Of a DNA stretch of 64,000 nt, positions 1-7,928 are shown in pieces. How positions within the stretch are numbered: the stretch's first letter is position 1; every line of letters starts with the position of its first letter. The position numbers and the translations under genes are program-made. The notes under the pieces are model-generated. The model was not told the DNA's origin, ran no database searches, and was given only the letters and a program-made list of their open reading frames with translations. The stretch lies in NCBI GenBank assembly GCA_942636505.2, contig CALOGB020000129.1:124001-188000 (forward strand). Direction: 5' to 3'. The stretch is from an uncultured bacterium (GTDB lineage: Bacteria; Pseudomonadota; Alphaproteobacteria; Sphingomonadales; Sphingomonadaceae).

Positions 1-365
1 CGTGCCCATGCGTAGAAGTACAGCTCACCGGAATATCCCGCGATGATCTCGTTGCTGATCCGCTTGCGCAACAGCGCGAGGAATCCGCGCGGCGGCAGGG
101 TCCACAGGCGGCGATAGATCATCCATTCGCTCGCCGGCAGCGCGAGATAGCCGGCGGCGAACAGCAGCCAGAACAGCGGCGAGCGCGGCACCATCGCGAT
201 CACGCCGCGGACGTCGAGATAGCGCAGCTGCCACAACGCCGCGATCAGGATCGCCGCGGACAACAAAGGCGTCAGGCCGCGTGCGACGATCCCCTTGCGG
301 ACGTCGATCGTCTTGAGCGGAAACTTGGGGGCGGGCAGGGCTGCTTGGTTGAGGGCGTTGCTCAT
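1..365 (-). CDS. Integral membrane protein, partial (cut by window edge)
   Basis: The reading frame starts at ATG 365 (MSNALNQAALPAPKF) and runs open to base 1, so only the first 121 codons are visible. The protein has hydrophobic stretches at about residues 31-47 and 62-76, followed by a basic loop. This resembles the first helices of the lysylphosphatidylglycerol synthase TM/UPF0104 (AglD, YbhN) type, but that match is weak and is my inference. It is divergent from the DUF2334 deacetylase gene, with about 250 bases between the two starts where both promoters should lie. The overlapping longer frame on the same strand has biased, arginine-rich composition and is a shadow. Confidence 0.6.
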   Translation of the reverse strand, partial: MSNALNQAALPAPKFPLKTIDVRKGIVARGLTPLLSAAILIAALWQLRYLDVRGVIAMVPRSPLFWLLFAAGYLALPASEWMIYRRLWTLPPRGFLALLRKRISNEIIAGYSGELYFYAWA

Positions 366-612
366 GCCGCCCTGCGCCGTACGGCGACCGGGACGGCAAT
401 TTGATTTCCATGACGCAGCGATGCCGCGACGGCGGGGGAGCCGGGATGTGTCATGGGTTCTGGACGTCACCGCATCGCGGCATCCGCAGCCCGTAAAATT
501 CCGCGCGAAAAATAATCTGGCGGACTGCGGTTCGGATTGCGCGGTGCCGTCTCCGGGGCATGTGTGTACCCAAGCTGCTCGGACCCGTATCGTGACCGCT
601 TTGGCGAAGGCG

Positions 613-1407
613 ATGCGTCCGCCGTCACCGGACCGGCGCCTCATCGTGTCGATCCACGACGTCTCGCCAACCTTTGCCGAGCCCATCGAGCGGCTGGCCG
701 AGACGATCGGCGCGATCCTGGGCGGGCCGCGGTTCGCGATGCTGGTCGTCCCCGATCACTGGGGCGCGGCGCCGCTCGACCGGACGCCGGCGTTCGCGCG
801 CCGGTTGCGGGAATGGGCCGATGCGGGCGTCGAGATGTTCCTCCACGGCTGGTTCCACCGCGACACCAGTGCGCACCGTGGGCCGGCGGCGACGATGAAG
901 GCGCGATACATGACCGCGGGCGAAGGCGAGTTCCTGGGGCTCAGCGCAGACGAGGCCGAATACCGGATGCGCGCCGGACGTGAGATGGTCGAACAGGCGA
1001 TCGGCGGCCCCGTCGCGGGCTTCATTGCGCCGGCGTGGCTCTACGGTCCAGGCGCGAGGTCGGCGCTGAAGGCGTGCGATTTCGCGCTCGCGGAGGACCA
1101 TTTCCGGGTCTGGCGTCCGGCGAGCGACGCGGTCGTCGCGCGCGGTCCGGTCGTCACCTGGGCAAGCCGATCCCGCGCGCGCACCGCCAGTTCGCTCGCG
1201 GTCGCCGCCGCCGCGCGCACGCTCCCGGACTGGCTCCCGACGCTGCGCGTGGCGGTGCATCCCGGCGACGTCACGAAGGAGTCGCTGATGACCAGTATCG
1301 ATCGGACCATCCGGTGTCTGGCGGGCCGCCGCACGGTTGCCCGTTACGCCGATCTGTTGCCGGGCGCAGCTATGTCGGAAGGGGAGGGCCGTCATGAAGA
1401 TCGTTGA
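613..1407 (+). CDS. DUF2334-type polysaccharide deacetylase
   Basis: A 264-residue protein of the NodB-like DUF2334 family, expected to be a metal-dependent carbohydrate deacetylase. Visible motifs are SIHDVSP near the N-terminus (metal/catalytic Asp), HGWFHR (metal His pair) and FIAPAW. No signal peptide is evident, so it probably acts in the cytoplasm or on a lipid-linked precursor. The start is uncertain: ATG 613 is used here, and GTG 592 in the same frame adds seven residues. Its 3' end overlaps the next gene, a GT4 glycosyltransferase, by 14 bases, so the two are translationally coupled and probably act on the same glycan. Family assignment is firm; the substrate is unknown. Confidence 0.85.
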   Translation: MRPPSPDRRLIVSIHDVSPTFAEPIERLAETIGAILGGPRFAMLVVPDHWGAAPLDRTPAFARRLREWADAGVEMFLHGWFHRDTSAHRGPAATMKARYMTAGEGEFLGLSADEAEYRMRAGREMVEQAIGGPVAGFIAPAWLYGPGARSALKACDFALAEDHFRVWRPASDAVVARGPVVTWASRSRARTASSLAVAAAARTLPDWLPTLRVAVHPGDVTKESLMTSIDRTIRCLAGRRTVARYADLLPGAAMSEGEGRHEDR

Positions 1408-2569
1408 TGTCTGCGCCTTCTACACGCCCAGCGGCGGCGGGGTCCGGACCTATGTCGACCGCAAGCTCGTCGCCTTTGCCGAGCGTGGCCACGAGATGGT
1501 GGTCGTCGCACCGGGCGAACGCGATGGCGAGGAACGTCGCGGGCCGAATGCGCGCATCCGCTGGGTGCGCTCGCCGCGGTTTCCCCTGGACCGGTCCTAC
1601 CGCTATTTCTCCGATCGATCGGCGCTGCACCGCGTGCTCGACGAAGAAAATCCGGACCTCGTCGAAGTTTCGTCGCCGTGGCGCAGCGCGTCGATGGTCG
1701 CGGACTGGAAGAGCGAACGCGGCGCCCGGGCGCGCCTTGCTCTGATCGCGCATGCCGATCCGCTGGCGGCCTATGCCTATCGCTGGTTCGGCGGCGTCGC
1801 CACGACGCAGACTATCGATCGCGCGTTCGACTGGTATTGGCGCCACTTACGCCGCCTCGACCAGCGCTTCGACATGATCGTCAGCGCAAGCGACAGCCTG
1901 AGCGAGCGGTTGCGGGAGGGCGGCCTGCAAAAGGTGCTTACCGACCCGATGGGCGTCGAGCCCGGCCAGTTCTCGCCGGTGCTTCGCGACATGACCTTGC
2001 GTCGCGAGATGCTGGCGCTATGCGGCCTCCCCGAAGACGCGATGCTGCTGATCGGCGTCGGCCGCCACGCACCGGAAAAGCGCTGGCCTATGGTGGCGCA
2101 GGCGGCGACCATGGCGGGGGCGCAGGCGCCGGTAGGCCTCGTCATCGTCGGCGGCGGATCACGTCAGCGGCCAGTAATCGAGGCGATCGACGGCAATCCG
2201 CACGTCCGCCTGCTCGAACCGACCACCGACCGCGCGGCACTTGCCCGAATGATGGCGAGCGCAGATGCCTTGATCCACGGATGCGAGGCGGAAACCTTCT
2301 GCTTCGTCGCCGCCGAGGCGATCGCGTCGGGCCTGCCACTGATCGCCCCCGACCGCGGCGGCGCCGCCGACCTCGCGCGGAAATCCGGTGGCGTCCTGTA
2401 TCGATCCAGCGACGCGCTGGCGGCGTCCGAGGCGATCCTTTCGGTTGCACGCAACTGTCGTACGCCACGCGCGGCAGCCCCGGTCCGCACGATGGACGAT
2501 CATTTCGACGCGCTGCTCGCGCTGTACGCGAACGAGGATCTGGTGAGGAGAGAAGGATCATGTCGATGA
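1394..2569 (+). CDS. GT4 family glycosyltransferase
   Basis: A 391-residue GT-B fold glycosyltransferase, cytoplasmic or membrane-peripheral. The N-terminal acceptor domain begins MKIVDVCAFYTPSGGGVRTY with the typical glycine-rich loop. The C-terminal donor domain has GVGRHAPEKRW and the E-x7-E retaining signature (E-TFCFVAA-E) near residue 300. ATG 1394 is preceded by GGAAGGGGAGGG, a strong ribosome binding site, so the longer upstream frame is rejected. It overlaps the deacetylase upstream by 14 bases and the small membrane protein downstream by 10, forming a three-gene operon. The sugar donor and acceptor cannot be read from sequence. Confidence 0.9.
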   Translation: MKIVDVCAFYTPSGGGVRTYVDRKLVAFAERGHEMVVVAPGERDGEERRGPNARIRWVRSPRFPLDRSYRYFSDRSALHRVLDEENPDLVEVSSPWRSASMVADWKSERGARARLALIAHADPLAAYAYRWFGGVATTQTIDRAFDWYWRHLRRLDQRFDMIVSASDSLSERLREGGLQKVLTDPMGVEPGQFSPVLRDMTLRREMLALCGLPEDAMLLIGVGRHAPEKRWPMVAQAATMAGAQAPVGLVIVGGGSRQRPVIEAIDGNPHVRLLEPTTDRAALARMMASADALIHGCEAETFCFVAAEAIASGLPLIAPDRGGAADLARKSGGVLYRSSDALAASEAILSVARNCRTPRAAAPVRTMDDHFDALLALYANEDLVRREGSCR

Positions 2570-2832
2570 CCGCGACCCATTTCGTCCTGCAACCGATACA
2601 TGTTTCGGATCACGACCTAGCGTGGGAAGTCGAGCCGCCCGAAGTGGCGGTGCCGCTCTGCGATTTTCGGGGCGACGGACGCCTGATCGACGCCTTCGTA
2701 CACCAGCGCTCCGCCTGGAACTGTCCGCTATTCTACCTTGCCATTCCGGCGTATGCGGTCCTGGCCCTTGCCGCCGCGACGATCCGCCTGTGCGGCCGTT
2801 TCGGGATCGTACCAAACCACTCAGCGCGCTGA
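2560..2832 (+). CDS. Small hypothetical membrane protein
   Basis: A 90-residue protein starting at ATG 2560, with AGGAGAGAAGG just upstream and a 10-base overlap with the glycosyltransferase gene. The first 60 residues are soluble and acidic. One hydrophobic helix follows at about residues 57-76 (LFYLAIPAYAVLALAAATI), then a short basic tail. I do not recognise a family. The tight coupling suggests an accessory or anchoring role for the deacetylase/glycosyltransferase pair; that is inference. The 110 bases to the next gene hold no other frame I can support. Confidence 0.7.
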   Translation: MSMTATHFVLQPIHVSDHDLAWEVEPPEVAVPLCDFRGDGRLIDAFVHQRSAWNCPLFYLAIPAYAVLALAAATIRLCGRFGIVPNHSAR

Positions 2833-2942
2833 TCCGTCGCCGACGGTCTTATTTTTCAGGGCGACATCCCGGACGGGCAGGAGCAAGACGCTCTTCCAGC
2901 GACGATGAGCCTCGGAGGAATGCCGTAGCCGACCCCGATTCA

Positions 2943-3479
2943 GTGCCGCCCTTGGGTACGTCCGAAGGTCTGTCCGCCGTACTCGCTGCCAACCGTGGCC
3001 GGCTTGTCCGGTTCTTCACGGCGCGGACGGGCAGCGTCGCGGAGGCCGAGGACGTCGTGCAGGAAATCTGGCTCCACACGGCGCAGCCGTCGCTGGGACA
3101 GGCAACGGGACCGATCGCCAATCCGCTAGCGTATCTGCACCGCGTCGGCATGAACATCGTGCTCGACCGTGTCCGTGCGAATGGCCGTCGTCAGCGTCGC
3201 GACATTGGCTATGTCGACGCGACGACGTCGATCGTCGGTGTAGAGGCGGTCGACGATGCGCCCTCCGCTTTCGACGCGGTCGCCAGTCGCGAGCGGTTCG
3301 ATCGGCTGGCCGCTGCGCTGTCCGGCCCTCCCGAGGGTGCGATGCGCGTCTTTCGTCGCCACCGTATAGACGGCGTGTCCCATGCCGACATCGCCACCGA
3401 ACTCGGCATCTCGCGAAGCGCTGTCGAAAAACACATCGCCGTCGCTCTCCGACATCTGAGAAAGGCGTTGGATGAATGA
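2943..3479 (+). CDS. FecI-type ECF sigma factor (set 1)
   Basis: An approximately 178-residue ECF sigma factor of the FecI/iron-starvation group. Region 2 shows AEAEDVVQEIWL and NPLAYLHRVGMNIVLDRVRA. Region 4 shows DGVSHADIATELGISRSAVEKHIA, a helix-turn-helix. It should direct transcription of the downstream receptor gene when released by FecR. The start is unsure: GTG 2943 gives a length and N-terminus matching the paralogue at 18310, but the best Shine-Dalgarno-like GGAGG lies about 25 bases upstream, and TTG 2952 is possible. It heads a fecI-fecR-receptor cassette paralogous to the one at 18310-22232. Confidence 0.85.
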   Translation: MPPLGTSEGLSAVLAANRGRLVRFFTARTGSVAEAEDVVQEIWLHTAQPSLGQATGPIANPLAYLHRVGMNIVLDRVRANGRRQRRDIGYVDATTSIVGVEAVDDAPSAFDAVASRERFDRLAAALSGPPEGAMRVFRRHRIDGVSHADIATELGISRSAVEKHIAVALRHLRKALDE

Positions 3480-3619
3480 TTTAGGGGGAGGGGTGCGGTT
3501 CGATCCGCGCCGCGGCGTCTATCAAGCAGTCCGATATTCGTCGGGAGAGGTTTGCAGGATGGGCGCGGGTCGCGTCGATCCTGACGCAGGCGGGGGGCAT
3601 CCGCCGGAAAGGGGGACGC

Positions 3620-4618
3620 ATGACTGACACGCACGCTGCGACGGATAGCGCGGTCGAAGCCGCTGCGACGTGGCATTCGCGGCTCGACGCGCCGGATATG
3701 GACTGGGACCGGTTTGGCGAGTGGCTGGCGGGCGACCCGGCACATCGCACTGCCTATGATTCGATCGCGAGTCTCGATGCTGAGTTTGTCGCTGCCGCAC
3801 CGGCGATCGCCGCACGCCTGCCGGCAAACGACGACCATGCGGACATCGCCGACCAAGACGTCGTACCCTTTGCAGCATCGCGCAGTCGCCGGTGGCAGTG
3901 GGCGGCGCTCGGTTCCAGTGGAGCGCTTGCCGCGGGGCTGGCGTTCATGTTGGTCGCGCCGTCGGGCGACGACGCGGCACAGGCCTATGAAACGGGTCGC
4001 ACCGAAACCCGGTCGGTGACGCTTGCCGATGGCAGTCGCATGCAGATCGATCGCGGCTCTCGCGTGTCCGTCAGCGGCGGCGGTAGTCCGGTGATCGAGA
4101 TCGCACAGGGCGCGGCGAACTTTGCCGTCCGGCACGATCCTTCGCGCGTTCTGATGGTTCGCGCGGGCGGATACGAAGTACGCGATCTCGGCACGACGTT
4201 CGATGTCGTGAGTGCGAGAGGACGTGTCGCCGTCACCGTCGCCGAGGGTATGGTCAGCGTCACGCCCGTCGGTGGCACGCCGTCCGACGCAACGATGCTG
4301 CACGCAGGCCAGAGCCTGGATATCACGCCGGACAAACAGATTGCCGAACGGCGAAAGGTCGATCCTGCGCGCGTGTCCGACTGGACCGACGGCCGTCTCG
4401 ACTATGACGGCGCACCATTGCCACTGGTTGCGGCGGATATCGCGCGGTATGCGGACAGCCCGTTGACCGTCGACCCTTCGGCGGCGAACCTGCGCTTTTC
4501 CGGGGTATTGACGATTGGTGACGGATCGCGGCTCGTCGATCAGCTACAGGCAGTGTTGCCGATACGCGTTCGTCGGGTTGCTGGCGTCGTGCACCTGGGT
4601 GCCGCCGGTGGACGCTGA
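3620..4618 (+). CDS. FecR-type anti-sigma/sigma regulator (set 1)
   Basis: A 332-residue inner-membrane regulator. The N-terminal DUF4880-like cytoplasmic domain contains TWHSRLDAPDMDWDRFGEWL. A single membrane helix lies near residues 100-115 (SGALAAGLAFMLVAPSG). The periplasmic FecR domain has RSVTLADGSRMQIDRGSRV, and a C-terminal DUF4974-like region follows. It would receive the signal from the receptor STN domain and control FecI. ATG 3620 follows GGGGGACGC. A gap of 140 bases separates it from fecI. The last 101 bases overlap the start of the receptor gene in another frame, so translation of the two is probably coupled. Confidence 0.9.
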   Translation: MTDTHAATDSAVEAAATWHSRLDAPDMDWDRFGEWLAGDPAHRTAYDSIASLDAEFVAAAPAIAARLPANDDHADIADQDVVPFAASRSRRWQWAALGSSGALAAGLAFMLVAPSGDDAAQAYETGRTETRSVTLADGSRMQIDRGSRVSVSGGGSPVIEIAQGAANFAVRHDPSRVLMVRAGGYEVRDLGTTFDVVSARGRVAVTVAEGMVSVTPVGGTPSDATMLHAGQSLDITPDKQIAERRKVDPARVSDWTDGRLDYDGAPLPLVAADIARYADSPLTVDPSAANLRFSGVLTIGDGSRLVDQLQAVLPIRVRRVAGVVHLGAAGGR

Positions 4619-6881
4619 ACGGGCTCCACCGGCCAGGCGTTCGATTACGATCCCTGCGGGACCGTTACGGTCTGCGCTCGAGTCACTTGCAAGCCAGACC
4701 GGGATCTCGATCGGGATGGCGGGCGGATTGCCGGATCTCGTCGTCAAGCGGGTCGACCATTCAACCGACGTCGCACAGGCCGTGCGCCGCATGTTGGCCG
4801 GCAGCCGGCTGCGCGCGGTCCAGGTCGATACGACCACGTGGCGGATCGAGGCTATTCCGGCAAAACCACCGCGCGCGTTGGCGCGTCGCGCTGACGCCGC
4901 AGGGACGCTGATGACCGGCGATATCGTCGTCATCGCCAGCAAGCGCGACGAACGGCTGTCCGATCTTCCCGCCTCGATCAGCATCGTCGGCGCACCTAGT
5001 TTGGGTCGGCTGGCGGGACGGCGTGGACTGACGGACGTCATGGCGACGACCGACGGCGCATTTTCCACGAACCTGGGCCCGGGCCGTGACCGGATATTTC
5101 TCCGCGGGGTTGCCGACAGCGCGTTCAACGGCACCAGCCAGTCGCTAGTCAGCCTGTATCTGGACGATGCGCGGATCGGCTATTCGTCACCCGATCCCGA
5201 CCTGCGGCTAGTCGACGTGGACCGGATCGAGATATTGCGGGGACCGCAGGGGACACTCTACGGCACCGGTGCACTCGGCGGGGTCGTTCGTGTCGTAACC
5301 GCCGCGCCGGACCTGGATCGGCTCGCGGGCGGCGTCGCGGTCGAGGGAACGGGGATCAACAACGGTGCGGTCGGTGGCGCGGTCGAGGGGATGCTCAACC
5401 TGCCGATAGTCACCGGGACGGTCGCGCTTCGGGCCTCTGGCTGGGTCGAGACGATTCCCGGCTGGATCGACGATACCGGGCGCGATCGGCGCGACGTTAA
5501 CCGCACGCGGCGGGTCGGTGGCCGTGCCGCGCTGCGCTGGTCGATCGGCGGGGGGTGGTCGGCAACCCTGAGCGGGGTCGCCCAACGCATCGACGCGCGC
5601 GACAGCCAATATGCGACCAGTGGCCTGTCGCGCGCCACGCGGATCGCCGAGCCGCAGGACAACGACTTCACATCCGGAGCGCTGACTGTGCGGGGGCCGA
5701 TCGGCAAGCTCGAGGGGCAGGCCACGACGGCCTATGTCGACCAGGAGTTCGGCAGCACCTATGATGCGAGCATTCTGGCATCGTCGCTCGGCGTCGCATC
5801 GCCGGTCGCCTATATCGAGGATCGCTCCGCGCGGCTGCTGTCGCAGGAGGTCCGGCTGAGTGACCCGACCGCGCGCCATCCGTGGATCATCGGTGCGACC
5901 ATCCTGCATTCGACCAGCCTTCTGGAGGGGCGCTTCACGTCGGTCGGCGACGACACCATCGACGCCCGACGCGACGAGGAGGACGTCACAGACCTCGCCG
6001 TATTCACCGAGGGTACGCAGCGCCTCTCGAACGCGCTCGATTTCAAGCTCGGGCTGCGGGCCTTCTCGACGTCGAGCCATCTCGAACAACAGGCACCCGG
6101 CCGCGTTCGCGCCAACCGTATCGGCATTACCCCCAGCGGAACGCTTAGCTGGCATCGCGACGATCTCGGCCTGGTCTGGCTTCGCTATGCCAGCGCCGTG
6201 CGTCCCGCGGGGATCAGCCGAACCGCCGATCCGAACAATCTCCGGATCCCCGGCGACGAACTCCAGAGCCTCGAACTCGGCTGGCGCATCCGCATCGCAC
6301 GTGACCGCCTGGCCTTCCACGGTGCCGTGTTTGGTTCGACGTGGCAGCATTTGCGCAGCGATACGGTCGGCCCCGACGGACTTCTCGGTACTGTCGATGC
6401 GGGCAATGCGGTCAACTACGGCCTCGAACTGGGCGGCGTCCTGAACCTGTCCCCGATCACGATCGATTTCGGGACCACGCTGCAACGCGCCCGTCTAACG
6501 TCGCCGTCGTCAAACACCGGCCTCGATCGCGACGATCGGCGCCTGCCGGTCGTTCCCGACATATCGTCTCGACTGACGGCATCGCGAACCCTCGTCGCGT
6601 TCGGCTCGCCCGCCTCGGTTTACGGTGTCGCGCGCTATACCGGTCGCACGCGATTGAGCTTCGATCCCTTGCTGGATCGCCCGGCGGGGAACTATGCGAC
6701 GATCGACGCCGGCGCGACGATCGACCGCGGGCCGTGGCACTGGTCGATCGCCGTCGACAACCTGCTCGACAGCCGCGGCAACAGTTTCGGCTTCGGCAAT
6801 CCGTTCACGCTGGCCACGAGCACGCAGACCGTTCCCATCCGGCCGAGGACCATAACCCTGCGCGCCACGATCGGGCTGTGA
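4518..6881 (+). CDS. TonB-dependent receptor with STN signalling domain (set 1)
   Basis: A 787-residue outer-membrane receptor. A signal peptide (hydrophobic FVGLLASCTWV, predicted cut after PPVDA) is followed by an STN domain at about residues 40-100 (SITIPAGPLRSALESLASQ), a TonB-box-like DIVVIASKR, a plug domain (GRDRIFLRGVADSAF, GPQGTLYGTGALGGVVR) and a beta-barrel ending in an aromatic-poor TIGL. The STN domain is the part that contacts FecR in surface signalling. No start lies after the fecR stop, so translation must begin inside fecR, at GTG 4518 or TTG 4515. The ligand is unknown. It is clearly paralogous to the receptor at 19839 (shared FIRGVADS, VDxVExLxGPQGTLYG). Confidence 0.9.
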   Translation: MTDRGSSISYRQCCRYAFVGLLASCTWVPPVDAERAPPARRSITIPAGPLRSALESLASQTGISIGMAGGLPDLVVKRVDHSTDVAQAVRRMLAGSRLRAVQVDTTTWRIEAIPAKPPRALARRADAAGTLMTGDIVVIASKRDERLSDLPASISIVGAPSLGRLAGRRGLTDVMATTDGAFSTNLGPGRDRIFLRGVADSAFNGTSQSLVSLYLDDARIGYSSPDPDLRLVDVDRIEILRGPQGTLYGTGALGGVVRVVTAAPDLDRLAGGVAVEGTGINNGAVGGAVEGMLNLPIVTGTVALRASGWVETIPGWIDDTGRDRRDVNRTRRVGGRAALRWSIGGGWSATLSGVAQRIDARDSQYATSGLSRATRIAEPQDNDFTSGALTVRGPIGKLEGQATTAYVDQEFGSTYDASILASSLGVASPVAYIEDRSARLLSQEVRLSDPTARHPWIIGATILHSTSLLEGRFTSVGDDTIDARRDEEDVTDLAVFTEGTQRLSNALDFKLGLRAFSTSSHLEQQAPGRVRANRIGITPSGTLSWHRDDLGLVWLRYASAVRPAGISRTADPNNLRIPGDELQSLELGWRIRIARDRLAFHGAVFGSTWQHLRSDTVGPDGLLGTVDAGNAVNYGLELGGVLNLSPITIDFGTTLQRARLTSPSSNTGLDRDDRRLPVVPDISSRLTASRTLVAFGSPASVYGVARYTGRTRLSFDPLLDRPAGNYATIDAGATIDRGPWHWSIAVDNLLDSRGNSFGFGNPFTLATSTQTVPIRPRTITLRATIGL

Positions 6882-6996
6882 AGTCTCGAAAGCACGACCA
6901 ACCACCCCAATTGCCGACCGAATCGCAGCTTGGATTTCGGATTCCGACGTAACCTTTTCGCGCAGCAGATCGCTGCTTGTAAAAAAGGACGTCGCA

Positions 6997-7920
6997 ATGA
7001 CCTTCGAATATTCCCCCTCCATACCCTCCGAAAGGCACCAAGAGCTTCACGAGGCCTCAATTCATTCCTTGAGCACGGTGCCCAGCCGGCGCCCGTTCGA
7101 GTTCGTCGATCTGGAAACGCATTTCGACAGCGAACTCGAAACCCTCTGGACCTACATGCGCCAACGCAGCCGGCCGAGCTTCAACCCTAGTTTGCTCGCC
7201 GAGTTCACTCAGTGGCAGAACGACATCGCAGCCGCACGGTCGTCGGCTACCATGCCGATCCGGTATGTCGTCCTCGGATCTCGTTTTCCCGGCGTGTTTT
7301 CCCTGGGCGGTGACCTCGATCTCTTCTCGGCGCACATCCGCAACGGCGATCGGGAGGCGCTCGTCCGCTACGGCCGTGCATGTGTCCAAATCCTGCACCG
7401 CAACATGCTGAGCCTAGATCAACCGATCATCACGATCGGATTGGTGGAAGGCGATGCGCTGGGGGGTGGGTTCGAGGCGCTATTGTCGTTCAACGTCGTG
7501 ATCGCCGAACGCGGCACGCATTTCGGCCTGCCCGAAACCAATTTCGGTCTCTTTCCCGGCATGGGTGCGCATTGTTTCCTGTCCAGGCGCCTGGGCGCGG
7601 CGCGTGCGGAACAGATGATCCTGAGCGGCCGGTCTTACACCGCCGAAGAGCTGTACGATCTCGGCATCGTCCACGCGCTCGCCGATCCCGGCATGGGCCG
7701 TGCCGAAGTCGAGCGCTACATTCGCCAAAACCGTCGTCGGCATAGCGGGCACTGCGCGATCTACGAGGCGTCGCGGTCGGTCAATCCGCTGCCGCTCGTC
7801 GAGCTCGAGGCCGTTGTCGACCTATGGGCCGATGCCGCCTTGCGGCTCAGCGAGGCGGACCTGAAACTGATGCGCCGCCTCGTCGGTGCGCAGACACGGT
7901 TGCTGGCCAAGGCCGCGTAG
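6997..7920 (+). CDS. rpfF: RpfF-like crotonase, putative DSF signal synthase
   Basis: A 307-residue crotonase-fold protein resembling Xanthomonas RpfF, the enoyl-CoA hydratase/thioesterase that makes cis-2-unsaturated fatty-acid DSF signals. Visible RpfF features are VFSLGGDLDLF, EGDALGGGFEALLS, and GLPETNFGLFPGMGA. Glutamates E160 and E180 are 20 residues apart, as are the catalytic E141 and E161 of RpfF. ATG 6997 follows AAAAAAGGAC. It is a single gene, convergent with the GGDEF-EAL gene eight bases away; no RpfC or RpfG gene lies in the window. A generic enoyl-CoA hydratase is the alternative, but the GMGA segment and N-terminal extension favour RpfF. Confidence 0.8.
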   Translation: MTFEYSPSIPSERHQELHEASIHSLSTVPSRRPFEFVDLETHFDSELETLWTYMRQRSRPSFNPSLLAEFTQWQNDIAAARSSATMPIRYVVLGSRFPGVFSLGGDLDLFSAHIRNGDREALVRYGRACVQILHRNMLSLDQPIITIGLVEGDALGGGFEALLSFNVVIAERGTHFGLPETNFGLFPGMGAHCFLSRRLGAARAEQMILSGRSYTAEELYDLGIVHALADPGMGRAEVERYIRQNRRRHSGHCAIYEASRSVNPLPLVELEAVVDLWADAALRLSEADLKLMRRLVGAQTRLLAKAA

Positions 7921-7928
7921 CCCAGCGG

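Noticed and set aside
25..411. 128-codon minus-strand frame at the left edge
   Set aside because: Arginine/proline-rich shadow of the membrane protein frame starting at 365, which has proper hydrophobic helices.
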